Shown: positions 1-7,318 of the stretch, piece after piece
Position numbering within the stretch: the first letter of the stretch is position 1
Layout: the number at the start of each line of letters is the position of its first letter
Source of the DNA: Desulfobacteraceae bacterium
GTDB taxonomy: Bacteria > Desulfobacterota > Desulfobacteria > Desulfobacterales > Desulfobacteraceae
Length of the DNA: 20,693 nt
Assembly (NCBI GenBank): GCA_011390435.1
Contig: JAABSK010000025.1
Coordinates: 1-20,693, forward strand
Direction of reading: 5' to 3'
Notes under the pieces: model-generated
What the model was told of the DNA's origin: nothing
The model's input: only the letters and a program-made list of their open reading frames with translations
The model's database searches: none
Made by a program: the position numbers and the translations under genes

Positions 1-279
1 TGCGTCCAGTGTCTGTTTCACAAACGCTTTTGATGTGCCGTAATAATGGTCATGCACTTTTGCCCATTCCAGCCAGTGATTCTGCTGGATTTTTTGCTCA
101 AATTCTTCAAAAGGGATGAAAAAATAATCCCGGCCATGCACCTCATTGTCCCTGGGAGGCCGCGTGGTGTGGGATACGGAATAGGACAGGGTATCAAACC
201 GGTCCAGCACCTGCCGGATCAATGTTGTTTTACCGGCGCCGGATGGCGCAGATACAATAAAAAGCTTGCCGCCGGCCAT
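1..279 (-). CDS. gmk: Guanylate kinase, N-terminal part (cut by window edge)
   Basis: Guanylate kinase phosphorylates GMP to GDP with ATP in the cytoplasm. The visible 93 residues start [20 protein letters not shown], holding the P-loop SAPSGAGKT at about residues 10-18. The GMP-binding segment follows (SVSHTTRPPRDNEVHG) and then WLEWAKVHDHYYGTS, all hallmarks of Gmk. The reading frame is open to base 1, so the C-terminal half lies outside the window. The start ATG shares one base with the stop of the upstream remA-like gene (TGATG), which indicates translational coupling in an operon. A yicC-remA-gmk order is common in bacteria. The identification is secure; only the 3' end is missing. Confidence 0.95.
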   Translation of the reverse strand, partial: MAGGKLFIVSAPSGAGKTTLIRQVLDRFDTLSYSVSHTTRPPRDNEVHGRDYFFIPFEEFEQKIQQNHWLEWAKVHDHYYGTSKAFVKQTLDA

Positions 280-539
280 CAGTCATCTTCCTGAACAGTC
301 AGGGATTCAAACCGGTGGGACACGGTTTCCGCCTGAATGGCTGACAGGATCACATGATTGCTCTCTGTGATAATGATGGCCCGGGTTTTTCTGCCGTGAG
401 TGACATCGATCAGGCGCTTTTCCGCCCTGGCCTCATCCTTGACCCGTTTCATGGGAGATGAGTTCGGGGACAAAATGGCCACGACTTTTTGCGCCACCAC
501 TGTATTTCCAAACCCCAGATTCAGCAGAAGCTGCTCCAC
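279..539 (-). CDS. remA: RemA-like DUF370 family protein
   Basis: A small protein of the DUF370/RemA family. The core [19 protein letters not shown], then [17 protein letters not shown] and [16 protein letters not shown], follow the family pattern closely. In Bacillus RemA is a DNA-binding regulator of matrix genes; in Desulfobacterota the role is unknown, so the symbol marks homology only. No ATG start exists. The chosen GTG at 539 gives 86 residues, near the family's usual length, with AAGG seven bases upstream. A TTG at 572 would give 97 residues and overlap the end of yicC by 8 bases. The stop overlaps the gmk start by one base. The family is certain, the start is not. Confidence 0.87.
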   Translation of the reverse strand: MEQLLLNLGFGNTVVAQKVVAILSPNSSPMKRVKDEARAEKRLIDVTHGRKTRAIIITESNHVILSAIQAETVSHRFESLTVQEDD

Positions 540-564
540 AGGCCGGCCTTTTTTATCTATGGGA

Positions 565-1446
565 TTATTCAATGTTCTGCACCTGCTCCCTGATCTTTTC
601 CAGTTCCGATTTTAAATCCACCACAATATGGGACAATGTGGCGCTTCCCGCTTTTGACCCAATGGTGTTGAACTCCCGGTTAAACTCCTGAATCATGAAA
701 TTGAGTTTTTTTCCTTCAGACTGCCCGGCATCCAGGATTTCCCTGAACTGCTTGATATGACTGTACAGCCGCGTCATCTCTTCAGACACATCACTTTTAT
801 CCGCCAGCAGGGCTGCTTCCTGGGAGATCCTCACCGGATCGATCCCGTCACTGTCCGCTGTCAGGCGTTCAATCCGTTCCATGAGCCGCTGTTTATAGGC
901 AGCTGGAATCGCTGCCGCCTGATCTGCCACCTGGGACAGGGTTTTTTCAATACCATCCATGCGGTTACGCAAATCTGCGTACAGGTTCAAGCCCTCTTGT
1001 CTGCGCATCTCATCCAGAGCGGCACTGGCGGTTTCAAGGGCCGGTAAAATCGCCTGCCACAAAAGATCTGTATCCTGTTTCGCCCTGGCCGGCACAATGA
1101 TGTTTCTGGCAGCAAGCACCTGATCAAGGGTAATATCTGCTGAAAGACTTAGATCCTGCTGCACTTTTTTCAATGCCCTGAAATAGGACACTGCCTTTGC
1201 ATGATCCACTTCAAACTGGTCCAGATCCCCTGCTGAATCCTGAATATGCAGCCGGACTTCGATCCGGCCTCTGCCATGGGTCCTTGCCATCTGCTTTTTG
1301 ATATCATCTTCAAATACCTGGCAGGATTCCGGGCAGTAAATCACCAGATCCAGATGACGTGAATTATACGACCGGATGGTGACATCCGCAGTCAGGGTGC
1401 CGACGGTGGCAGTGCCTTGGGAAAAGGCGGTCATGCTTTTAATCAT
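565..1446 (-). CDS. yicC: YicC/YloC family endoribonuclease
   Basis: A 293-residue protein of the YicC/YloC family, cytoplasmic endoribonucleases linked to RNA turnover. The family signature at the N-terminus is present ([11 protein letters not shown], then [11 protein letters not shown]), as are [10 protein letters not shown] and the conserved C-terminal half: [25 protein letters not shown], followed by HIKQF and [22 protein letters not shown]. Length and end ([13 protein letters not shown]) are normal for the family. The start chosen is the ATG at 1446, with AAAGGA upstream; a TTG directly before it is less likely. The start overlaps the stop of the DUF4416 gene by 8 bases, and the gene sits in the msbA-to-gmk operon, typically beside remA and gmk. 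Confidence 0.94.
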   Translation of the reverse strand: MIKSMTAFSQGTATVGTLTADVTIRSYNSRHLDLVIYCPESCQVFEDDIKKQMARTHGRGRIEVRLHIQDSAGDLDQFEVDHAKAVSYFRALKKVQQDLSLSADITLDQVLAARNIIVPARAKQDTDLLWQAILPALETASAALDEMRRQEGLNLYADLRNRMDGIEKTLSQVADQAAAIPAAYKQRLMERIERLTADSDGIDPVRISQEAALLADKSDVSEEMTRLYSHIKQFREILDAGQSEGKKLNFMIQEFNREFNTIGSKAGSATLSHIVVDLKSELEKIREQVQNIE

Positions 1447-1990
1447 CAATGTTTCCTTTGTAAGCCTTTAAATCCAGAAGGTATTTGTCCCGGACTTTTG
1501 ATAAAAACGCAATCATGGTTTCAGACGCATAATCCGGATATGTCCAGTCAAGGGTCTGGAACCCTTTTTTCCGTGAGTAGATCAATGTCAGATCCGCATA
1601 TATTTTTCTGCCGATATAAATTCTGTGGGCATATTCTTTGCCCGTTGCCAGAATAAAGCGCGAAGACACCAGGTAACCCGGATCCAGATTCACATTGCGC
1701 CGGGCATCTTGAGCTTCACATTGTTTTTCGATCCTGTTGGTGATCTCCTTGATCCCGGCCAGTTCATCCTGACCAATCAGTCGTTTAAAAACAAAAACCT
1801 TGCGGAACAGGGGTGCTCCCATTTCCGCGTAATAATAATCGGTATAGGTAAACGTCAGCCAGTTGCTGATCATGTCCACCGGACCAAAGGCCTCTTCCAG
1901 CATTGGATATATCTGTGCGGCCCAGGTCTTGCGGTTCATGATACAGCCGATGACCAGCTTGGCTGGTTCCGGGTGTTTGGGGATGCTCAT
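1439..1990 (-). CDS. DUF4416 family protein
   Basis: A 183-residue protein that I place in DUF4416. Recognisable parts are the start PAKLVIGCIM, then YTDYYYAEMG, the stretch RRNVNLDPGYL, and the segment FILATGKEYAHRIYIGRKIYADLTL. No catalytic motif, signal peptide or membrane segment is visible, so it is probably cytoplasmic and its function is unknown. It begins 3 bases after the Trm112-like gene with only a weak ribosome binding site, suggesting translational coupling. Its end overlaps yicC by 8 bases. DUF4416 genes are mostly found in deltaproteobacterial and related anaerobe genomes, which fits the proposed host. Confidence 0.85.
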   Translation of the reverse strand: MSIPKHPEPAKLVIGCIMNRKTWAAQIYPMLEEAFGPVDMISNWLTFTYTDYYYAEMGAPLFRKVFVFKRLIGQDELAGIKEITNRIEKQCEAQDARRNVNLDPGYLVSSRFILATGKEYAHRIYIGRKIYADLTLIYSRKKGFQTLDWTYPDYASETMIAFLSKVRDKYLLDLKAYKGNIDD

Positions 1991-1993
1991 GAC

Positions 1994-2161
1994 TTACAGC
2001 GGCTTTGCCTCATCAACAAGCATAATCGGGATATCATCCCGGATTTCGTATACCAGACGACAGGACTCACAGATCAGCCCGTCTTTTGCTTCATTCACAC
2101 CAAGGTCCCCTTTGCATTTGGGACAGACCAGTATTTCCAGTAATTCCGTTGATACTGCCAT
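1994..2161 (-). CDS. Trm112-like zinc-ribbon protein
   Basis: A small protein of 55 residues. It starts [20 protein letters not shown] and contains a second pair, CESC, followed by [17 protein letters not shown]. Two CxxC pairs about 17 residues apart plus the DIPIML ending identify the Trm112/YcaR (UPF0434) family. In eukaryotes and archaea Trm112 is an activator subunit of methyltransferases; the bacterial role is unclear. A good AAGGAG site lies about 6 bases before the ATG. The gene lies between msbA and the DUF4416 gene. In E. coli the homologue ycaR is also near msbA (msbA-lpxK-ycaR-kdsB), so the link with LPS genes is conserved although lpxK and kdsB are absent here. Confidence 0.9.
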   Translation of the reverse strand: MAVSTELLEILVCPKCKGDLGVNEAKDGLICESCRLVYEIRDDIPIMLVDEAKPL

Positions 2162-2191
2162 TTCATTGACTCCTTGTGATTTACCAGCCAG

Positions 2192-3946
2192 CTATACACT
2201 GGCTGACTGCAACGTCTGCAGTTTAAAATATTCTCCCTTTTGGGCCATCAGTTCCTCATGGGTTCCCTGCTCCAGAATTCCGCCGTTTTTCAGCAAAACG
2301 ATCCGTGACGCATAATCAATCGTGGACAGACGGTGGGCAATGACAAACGATGTCCTGCCCCGCATCAGGTTTTCAAGGGCTTTTTGCACCACCCTTTCTG
2401 CCTGGGAATCCAATGCAGATGTGGCTTCATCCAGAATCAGTATGGGTGCATCCTTGATCAATGCCCGTGCAATGCAGATCCGCTGCTTTTCACCACCGGA
2501 CAGGCGTGACCCCAGCTCACCGATAAGGGTGTCAAACCCGTTGGGGAATCCACAGATAAAATCATAGGCAAACGCTGCTTTTGCTGCATTCTCAATTTCA
2601 AGGTCAGTGGCATCCATCTTGCCGTAGCGGATGTTGTCCCGCACAGATTCGTTGAACAGAATCGGCTCCTGAGTGACAATGGCAATATGATCCCTGAGGG
2701 ACTTCACACTCAGCTCTTTTACATCCTGGCCTGCCACTTTTACGGTGCCGCCGGTTGCATCATACAATCGTGGAATCAGATTGACAAGACTGGTTTTGCC
2801 TCCCCCGCTCATGCCCACCAGTGCCAGAACTTCACCTGGAGCCACCTTGAGATTGATATTGTTCAACGCCGGGGTTTCTTTTTCATCATAGGCAAAGGAT
2901 ACATCGTCAAATTCAACGTCAAACGGGCCGGTTTCCAGATGCCGGGCATCCGGTTTTTCAGGGATGGTGGAGGTTTCTTCCAGAACATCAAATATCCGTG
3001 TGGCCGAGGCCATGCCTTCTTGAATGGTATTGTTCAGTTTGGACAGTTTTTTTACCGGGTCATACAGCATCATTACCGCGGTTAAAAATGAAAAAAAAGT
3101 CCCTGGTGTTGATGTTCCATTGATCACCCGAAGCCCACCGAACCAGATGATAAAGGCGATCCCCAGCCCCCCTAGAAATTCCATCACCGGAGATGACAGG
3201 GCTTTGGCAACGACCTTTTTCATCTCCAGGCCAAACAGCTCATCTGTTTTTTCCTTGAACCGGTTTTTTTCAAACATCTGAAGGTTGAAGATCTTGATAA
3301 TCTTGGCACCGGTAAAGGTTTCATGTAAAAATGAATTTAAATCCGCCATGGTCACCTGGGTACCAGTGGAAAATTTCCTGACCCGCCGTCCGAACAGCAC
3401 AATGGGATAAAAAGCCAGAGGCAGAACGATAAAAGCGCCCAGGGCCAGTTTCCAGTCCCGGTAAAAAATCACTCCCAAAAATGCAATCACGGAAAAAAAA
3501 TCACGGAACAGATTGATCACTGCTGTGGACACCATGCCTTTGACAATGTTCACATCATTGGTGATGCGGGACATAAGCGCCCCTGTCTTCTCTTTGTGAA
3601 TAAAGGAAATGGGCAGATCTGTAATTTTTTCATACAAACTGTTCCTGAAAAACCGGATAATATTTTCTCCGATATAATTCATCAGATATTCAGATCCGTA
3701 AGTGCCCAGGCCCTTGAGGAAAAATACCAGCACGGCAAGGCCGGGGATCAGCAGCAGCATCTCCCGGTTCCGGCTGATAAAAATATCGTCCATCACCGGT
3801 TTCACCAGAAGGGCCATGGCGCCGTTGGCGCCGGCAACAACGATCATGCACACAGCAGCAACCACCAGCCGCTGCCAGTACCTGGAAACCAGTGAGATGA
3901 TCTTTTTTCGCCGGTGTCTGGAAAGTGTGGGATTTGGTTTGTCCAT
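2192..3946 (-). CDS. msbA: Lipid A/LPS flippase, ABC transporter MsbA
   Basis: A fused-type ABC exporter of 584 residues (E. coli MsbA has 582) that moves lipid A-core across the inner membrane using ATP. The N-terminal half has about six membrane segments, for example VVAAVCMIVVAGANGAMALL and LLLIPGLAVLVFFLKGL. The nucleotide-binding domain has Walker A GMSGGGKT near residue 378, the signature LSGGEKQR near 483, Walker B ILILDEATSALD near 502 and the switch histidine in FVIAHRLS near 537. I chose the ATG at 3946 (MDKPNPTLSR), since an upstream in-frame start at 4045 would run into divergent waaA and add an unusual extension. It is probably the first gene of the operon that ends with gmk. Confidence 0.94.
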   Translation of the reverse strand: MDKPNPTLSRHRRKKIISLVSRYWQRLVVAAVCMIVVAGANGAMALLVKPVMDDIFISRNREMLLLIPGLAVLVFFLKGLGTYGSEYLMNYIGENIIRFFRNSLYEKITDLPISFIHKEKTGALMSRITNDVNIVKGMVSTAVINLFRDFFSVIAFLGVIFYRDWKLALGAFIVLPLAFYPIVLFGRRVRKFSTGTQVTMADLNSFLHETFTGAKIIKIFNLQMFEKNRFKEKTDELFGLEMKKVVAKALSSPVMEFLGGLGIAFIIWFGGLRVINGTSTPGTFFSFLTAVMMLYDPVKKLSKLNNTIQEGMASATRIFDVLEETSTIPEKPDARHLETGPFDVEFDDVSFAYDEKETPALNNINLKVAPGEVLALVGMSGGGKTSLVNLIPRLYDATGGTVKVAGQDVKELSVKSLRDHIAIVTQEPILFNESVRDNIRYGKMDATDLEIENAAKAAFAYDFICGFPNGFDTLIGELGSRLSGGEKQRICIARALIKDAPILILDEATSALDSQAERVVQKALENLMRGRTSFVIAHRLSTIDYASRIVLLKNGGILEQGTHEELMAQKGEYFKLQTLQSASV

Positions 3947-3961
3947 AGGCCTTAATTTATG

Positions 3962-3975
3962 ATACCCAAGGGTAT
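3962..3975. promoter_or_regulatory. Palindrome between msbA and waaA, possible operator
   Basis: A perfect inverted repeat with arms ATACCC and GGGTAT and a two-base centre sits in the 64-base spacer between the divergent msbA and waaA starts. On the minus strand it directly follows a perfect -35-like TTGACA (3976-3981). On the plus strand it overlaps a -10-like TATGAT (3958-3963). Such a position fits an operator controlling both genes, but no matching -35 for waaA and no good -10 for msbA were found, so promoter positions are uncertain. The regulator is unknown. Confidence 0.35.
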
Positions 3976-4010
3976 TGTCAATATTAAAAAAACATGAGAA
4001 AGATGTCCCC

Positions 4011-5291
4011 ATGACAACGAGTGCCTTTATACCCAATTTTTTCAAACTTTACAACATGCTGTGGAAACTGATACTGCCGCTGCTGAAAACGCATCCCCGA
4101 CTGAAACCGGGTTTTAGAAAACGCCTGGACCCGGCCCACCTGAAACCGGCAGATCTCTGGATACAGGCAGCCTCTGCCGGTGAAGCCTATCTGGCAGTCC
4201 AGCTTGTCAAGGCCCTTGTCCCGCAGCACAAACTGTCTGTTCTGGTCACCTGCATCACCCAGCAGGGTATGGATATTTTAACCGCCCATCTGCAGGACGC
4301 TCCCCTTCATTCCAACATCGACCTGCAGATCGACTGGTTCTTTTTTGACATGCCTGATGTCATGTCTAAGGCTGCAGCGCACCTCAACCCGGCTGTCATG
4401 GTACTGCTTGAAACCGAAATCTGGCCGTCCCTGATCTGGTTTCTCAAACACCGCAGCACCCGGGTGATCATTGTCAATGCCCGGCTGTCTGCAAAAAGCT
4501 TCCGTTACTACCTTTGCACGGCATTTTTATGGAAACACCTGGCACCGGACGTGATCCTTGCCACATCCGACCGATATGCAATGCGCTATGCACAGCTGTT
4601 TCAAACAGCGGTAATCCAGACCATGGACAATATCAAGTTCGAATCCATGGAGACGGATGACACCGGGGCACAGCTGCATCAGAAACTGGCAGCATTCCTG
4701 CCAGAAAATCTTCCCATCACCCTTCTGGCCTCAATCCGGAAACAGGAAGAACACCAGGTATGCGATATTCTGACCCGGATTCTTCACAAAAAACCAGATC
4801 AGGTGGTGGCTGTTTTCCCCCGGCACATGCACCGGGTCACCGCATGGAAAGCCCTTCTTTCAGACCGGAAGATCAACTGGTGCCTGCGCTCTGAAATCAG
4901 GCGCCCTGTTCGTGCGTCACAGGTAATTTTATGGGACCGGTTTGGTGAATTAAAAACCGCCTATGGGTTTGCCAGGGTGGTGTTTGTGGGTGGCAGCCTT
5001 GAAAAACTGGGCGGTCAGAATTTTATCGAACCGGCCATGGCCGGAGCGATCACGATCACCGGGCCCTATTATGATGATTTTTCATGGGTGGGAACCAGTC
5101 TGTTTTCCCTTGGCTGTGTCTTAAAAACACAGAATGCCGGACAGGTGGAACAGGCTGTTTTAACCGCACTTGATCCCCATACCCGATTCAACCGGCAGGA
5201 AAACCAGCGCCGGATAAAAGCCTATGTCCACTCCCTGAAGGGCGGAACAGATCAAGCGTGCAATGAAATATTAAAATCCTTTTACAGATGA
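4011..5291 (+). CDS. waaA: 3-deoxy-D-manno-octulosonic acid (Kdo) transferase WaaA
   Basis: A GT30 glycosyltransferase of 426 residues that adds Kdo from CMP-Kdo to lipid IVA at the inner face of the cytoplasmic membrane. The N-terminus has a hydrophobic anchor near residues 10-25 (FFKLYNMLWKLILPLL). It is followed by WIQAASAGEAYLAVQL, whose glutamate (E58) matches the catalytic glutamate of the family's SxGE motif. Further family blocks are VMVLLETEIWPSLIWFLK, NARLSAKSFRYY, the histidine-containing FPRHMHR, and FVGGSLEKLGGQNFIEPAMAG near the C-terminus. The ATG at 4011 gives a normal N-terminus; an upstream start at 3975 adds 12 unlikely residues. The gene diverges from msbA, so two lipid A steps share one control region. 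Confidence 0.94.
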   Translation: MTTSAFIPNFFKLYNMLWKLILPLLKTHPRLKPGFRKRLDPAHLKPADLWIQAASAGEAYLAVQLVKALVPQHKLSVLVTCITQQGMDILTAHLQDAPLHSNIDLQIDWFFFDMPDVMSKAAAHLNPAVMVLLETEIWPSLIWFLKHRSTRVIIVNARLSAKSFRYYLCTAFLWKHLAPDVILATSDRYAMRYAQLFQTAVIQTMDNIKFESMETDDTGAQLHQKLAAFLPENLPITLLASIRKQEEHQVCDILTRILHKKPDQVVAVFPRHMHRVTAWKALLSDRKINWCLRSEIRRPVRASQVILWDRFGELKTAYGFARVVFVGGSLEKLGGQNFIEPAMAGAITITGPYYDDFSWVGTSLFSLGCVLKTQNAGQVEQAVLTALDPHTRFNRQENQRRIKAYVHSLKGGTDQACNEILKSFYR

Positions 5292-5310
5292 TGGTTGTTT
5301 AGTATATACT
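5281..5310 (+). promoter_or_regulatory. Candidate sigma70 promoter for the GAF gene
   Basis: TTTACA (5281-5286) and TATACT (5305-5310) are separated by 18 bases; each matches five of six consensus bases. The -35 element lies in the last codons of waaA. Transcription would start near 5317 and leave a leader of about 160 bases before the GAF gene, which contains a pyrimidine-rich tract (about 5350-5400) and a terminator-like hairpin. Predicted by eye only. Confidence 0.4.
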
Positions 5311-5423
5311 GATCACAATGATTCAGAACATCTCTTAAACATTCCAAACCTTTTTGCTTTCTGCTGATTTTCTTTTTTTCTGACGGTTTCGCTTCTCTTT
5401 GACGATTTTATTACGCTGTCCAT

Positions 5424-5454
5424 CACCTGTTAGCAGTCACAGGTGTATTTTTAT
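5424..5454 (+). terminator. Terminator-like hairpin just before the GAF gene
   Basis: The arms CACCTGT (5424-5430) and ACAGGTG (5439-5445) form a 7-base-pair stem with an 8-base loop, followed by TATTTTTAT. This is the form of a weak intrinsic terminator. It may end waaA transcription. It lies only about 20 bases before the AAAGGAGG site of the next gene, which leaves no room for a promoter downstream. If the GAF gene is read from the promoter at 5281-5310, this hairpin is inside its leader and could act as an attenuator. Confidence 0.45.
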
Positions 5455-5477
5455 CAAATAACGGAAAGGAGGCAATC

Positions 5478-6095
5478 ATGGAACGTCATGCCATGCACTA
5501 TGACACCATCACCCGGCTGACCACCGCCATTTCTCAGTGTAAAGATCCCGAAGAAGTGGCCCTGATCACGGCAGAAAGCGTCAAAACCGCATTTAATGCC
5601 AAAGGATGCTCGGTTTTTATCGTGGACAGAGACACCAGGGAGCTGGGCCTGGTCGCCTCTTCCGGACTCAGCGACGAGTATCTGAACAAAGGTCCGGTCC
5701 ATTTTATGCAGACCATCCGGGAAGCAAAGGATGCGGTTCCCATTGCCATCTATGATGTCATGGATGATCCGCGGATTGAATATCCGGAGCAGGCAGAAAA
5801 AGAAGGCATCGCTTCCCTGCTGGGAGTCCCGATTATCAGTCACAATAAAATCATCGGGGCCCTCAGGGTTTACACCAGCCAGCCATGGGAATTCTCATTC
5901 AACGATGTCACCGTGATTCAGGCGGTGGCCCTGATCTGCGGCATGGCCATGGACACCTGCCGGATGTACAAGGGATATAAAACCAGTATTGAGATCCTGA
6001 AAAACATGCGGGGAAAAAATTCGTTCAACACCAACAAATGGACCCCCTATGAAGGCGTTCCCCAGAGTGTGGAGCAATCCATTTGTGATTTTTGA
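5478..6095 (+). CDS. Stand-alone GAF-domain protein
   Basis: A 205-residue soluble protein that is almost entirely one GAF domain (about residues 10-160). The domain starts DTITRLTTAISQCKDPEEVA, continues with AKGCSVFIVDRDTRELGLVASSGLS, and ends with IASLLGVPIISHNKIIGALRVYTSQPWEF and a long helix. GAF domains bind small ligands or cofactors and sense metabolites or redox state. The ligand cannot be told from this sequence. No output domain is attached; the last 45 residues (from about MYKGYKTSIEILKN) form a short tail. A strong AAAGGAGG site supports the start. It is a single-gene unit, convergent with gpsA. Confidence 0.85.
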   Translation: MERHAMHYDTITRLTTAISQCKDPEEVALITAESVKTAFNAKGCSVFIVDRDTRELGLVASSGLSDEYLNKGPVHFMQTIREAKDAVPIAIYDVMDDPRIEYPEQAEKEGIASLLGVPIISHNKIIGALRVYTSQPWEFSFNDVTVIQAVALICGMAMDTCRMYKGYKTSIEILKNMRGKNSFNTNKWTPYEGVPQSVEQSICDF

Positions 6096-6128
6096 ACCAG
6101 TAATTTTCAAGCCCGCCACAGCGTGAGG

Positions 6129-6168
6129 TTTTCAGGCAGCTGTCCAGATCCAGACAGCTGCCTGAAAA
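6129..6168. repeat. Perfect 16-bp inverted repeat between convergent genes
   Basis: Arms TTTTCAGGCAGCTGTC (6129-6144) and GACAGCTGCCTGAAAA (6153-6168) with an 8-base loop lie between the ends of the convergent GAF and gpsA genes, 3 bases past the gpsA stop. It can form a very stable hairpin on transcripts from either strand and probably serves as a two-way transcript end. The T run is on the 5' side and the A run on the 3' side on both strands. This is opposite to an intrinsic terminator, so it may instead block exonucleases after Rho-dependent termination. Confidence 0.7.
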
Positions 6169-6171
6169 TAT

Positions 6172-7215
6172 TCAGATGGACAGAACACCATCAAGCTCAT
6201 GCTTCAACGAGCGGTTCATCAGTCGTTCAACTGTTTCTTTTACCGGCCTGTCCTCAAAGAGAACCGAATATACTTCGTTGCAGATGGGCAGATCCACACC
6301 CAGCTTTCGGGACAGGTTATACACCGATCGGGTGGTCCTTACCCCTTCAGCCACCATGCGCATTTCAGAAATGATTTTTTCCAGTTTCTTACCTTCACCG
6401 ATCTGTTTTCCAACAGTGTAGTTCCGGCTCAGATCTCCGGTACAGGTCAACAGCAGATCCCCCACGCCAGCCAGCCCGGCAAGGGTTAACGGATCCGCTC
6501 CCAGGCGGGTTCCCAGACGGTTCATCTCGGTCAGTCCCCGGGTAATCAGCGCTGCCCTGGGATTCAGCCCCATTTTCATGCCGTCACAGATCCCTGCGGC
6601 AATGGCCAGAACATTTTTCATGGCGCCCCCGATCTGGGTCCCGACAGGATCATCATTGACATACACCCTGAAGGTGGGGCATGAAAAAATCGCCTGAACC
6701 CGTTCTGCCGTCTCACGGCAGATAGAGGCAACCGCCACCACAGTCGGCACCTGCCGGGCCACTTCCCTGGCAAAGCTGGGGCCGGAAAGAACGGCAAAAT
6801 TCTCTGGAGCAATCGTATCGATCTGCTCTTCCAGAATCTGGGTCATGGTCATGTGGGTTTTGTTTTCAATACCTTTGGATGCGGTCACCACAAGGGTATC
6901 CGGATGGATAAAGGGCTTCATCCTGGCAGCAACATCCCGGGTGCAATGGGAGGGCACCACGCTCAATACCAGGTCCTTATCCCGGACAACGGTCTCAAGA
7001 TCATTGGATGGCACAATATTGTCCGGCAGAATAATCCCGGGGAGAAAAACGCTGTTTTCCCGGGTGGTTTCAATCTGTTCTCTAACCTCGGGTTCAAACA
7101 CCCACAGATCAAGTACAAATCCTTTATCTGCCAGCAGTTTTGCAAGGGCTGTTCCCCAGCTGCCACCGCCCACTACTCCGATCCGGGTGTTTGCTGTTTC
7201 TACCTGTCGTCCCAT
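6172..7215 (-). CDS. gpsA: NAD(P)H-dependent glycerol-3-phosphate dehydrogenase
   Basis: A cytoplasmic enzyme of 347 residues that reduces dihydroxyacetone phosphate to sn-glycerol-3-phosphate for phospholipid synthesis. The nucleotide-binding motif GVVGGGSWGTALA is at residues 13-25. Family blocks follow: VTASKGIEN, VLSGPSFAREVA, then GTQIGGAMKNVLAIAAG with the catalytic lysine at about residue 200, and GLNPRAALITRGLTEM. The C-terminus NEVYSVLFEDRPVKETVERLM is typical. The ATG at 7215 has AAGGA upstream, with a rather long 11-base spacing; a start at 7305 would add 30 unlikely residues. The upstream MscS-like gene ends about 100 bases away on the same strand, and no clear separate promoter was seen between them. 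Confidence 0.95.
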   Translation of the reverse strand: MGRQVETANTRIGVVGGGSWGTALAKLLADKGFVLDLWVFEPEVREQIETTRENSVFLPGIILPDNIVPSNDLETVVRDKDLVLSVVPSHCTRDVAARMKPFIHPDTLVVTASKGIENKTHMTMTQILEEQIDTIAPENFAVLSGPSFAREVARQVPTVVAVASICRETAERVQAIFSCPTFRVYVNDDPVGTQIGGAMKNVLAIAAGICDGMKMGLNPRAALITRGLTEMNRLGTRLGADPLTLAGLAGVGDLLLTCTGDLSRNYTVGKQIGEGKKLEKIISEMRMVAEGVRTTRSVYNLSRKLGVDLPICNEVYSVLFEDRPVKETVERLMNRSLKHELDGVLSI

Positions 7216-7318
7216 GGGTTCGTTTATCCTTCCAGACCTGTCAAGCGTCCTTATTTTTAACGGGTTTGCATTCAATCCTGCACGATTCGGTCGGTTATAC
7301 ACCAAATCATTTTCAGGA

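Noticed and set aside
7216..7305. N-terminal extension of gpsA
   Set aside because: The 30 added residues precede a complete GpsA N-terminus and lie in intergenic DNA.
7216..7318. TTGACA before gpsA as a promoter
   Set aside because: No -10 lies at a suitable distance; the position would also put the start after the ribosome binding site.
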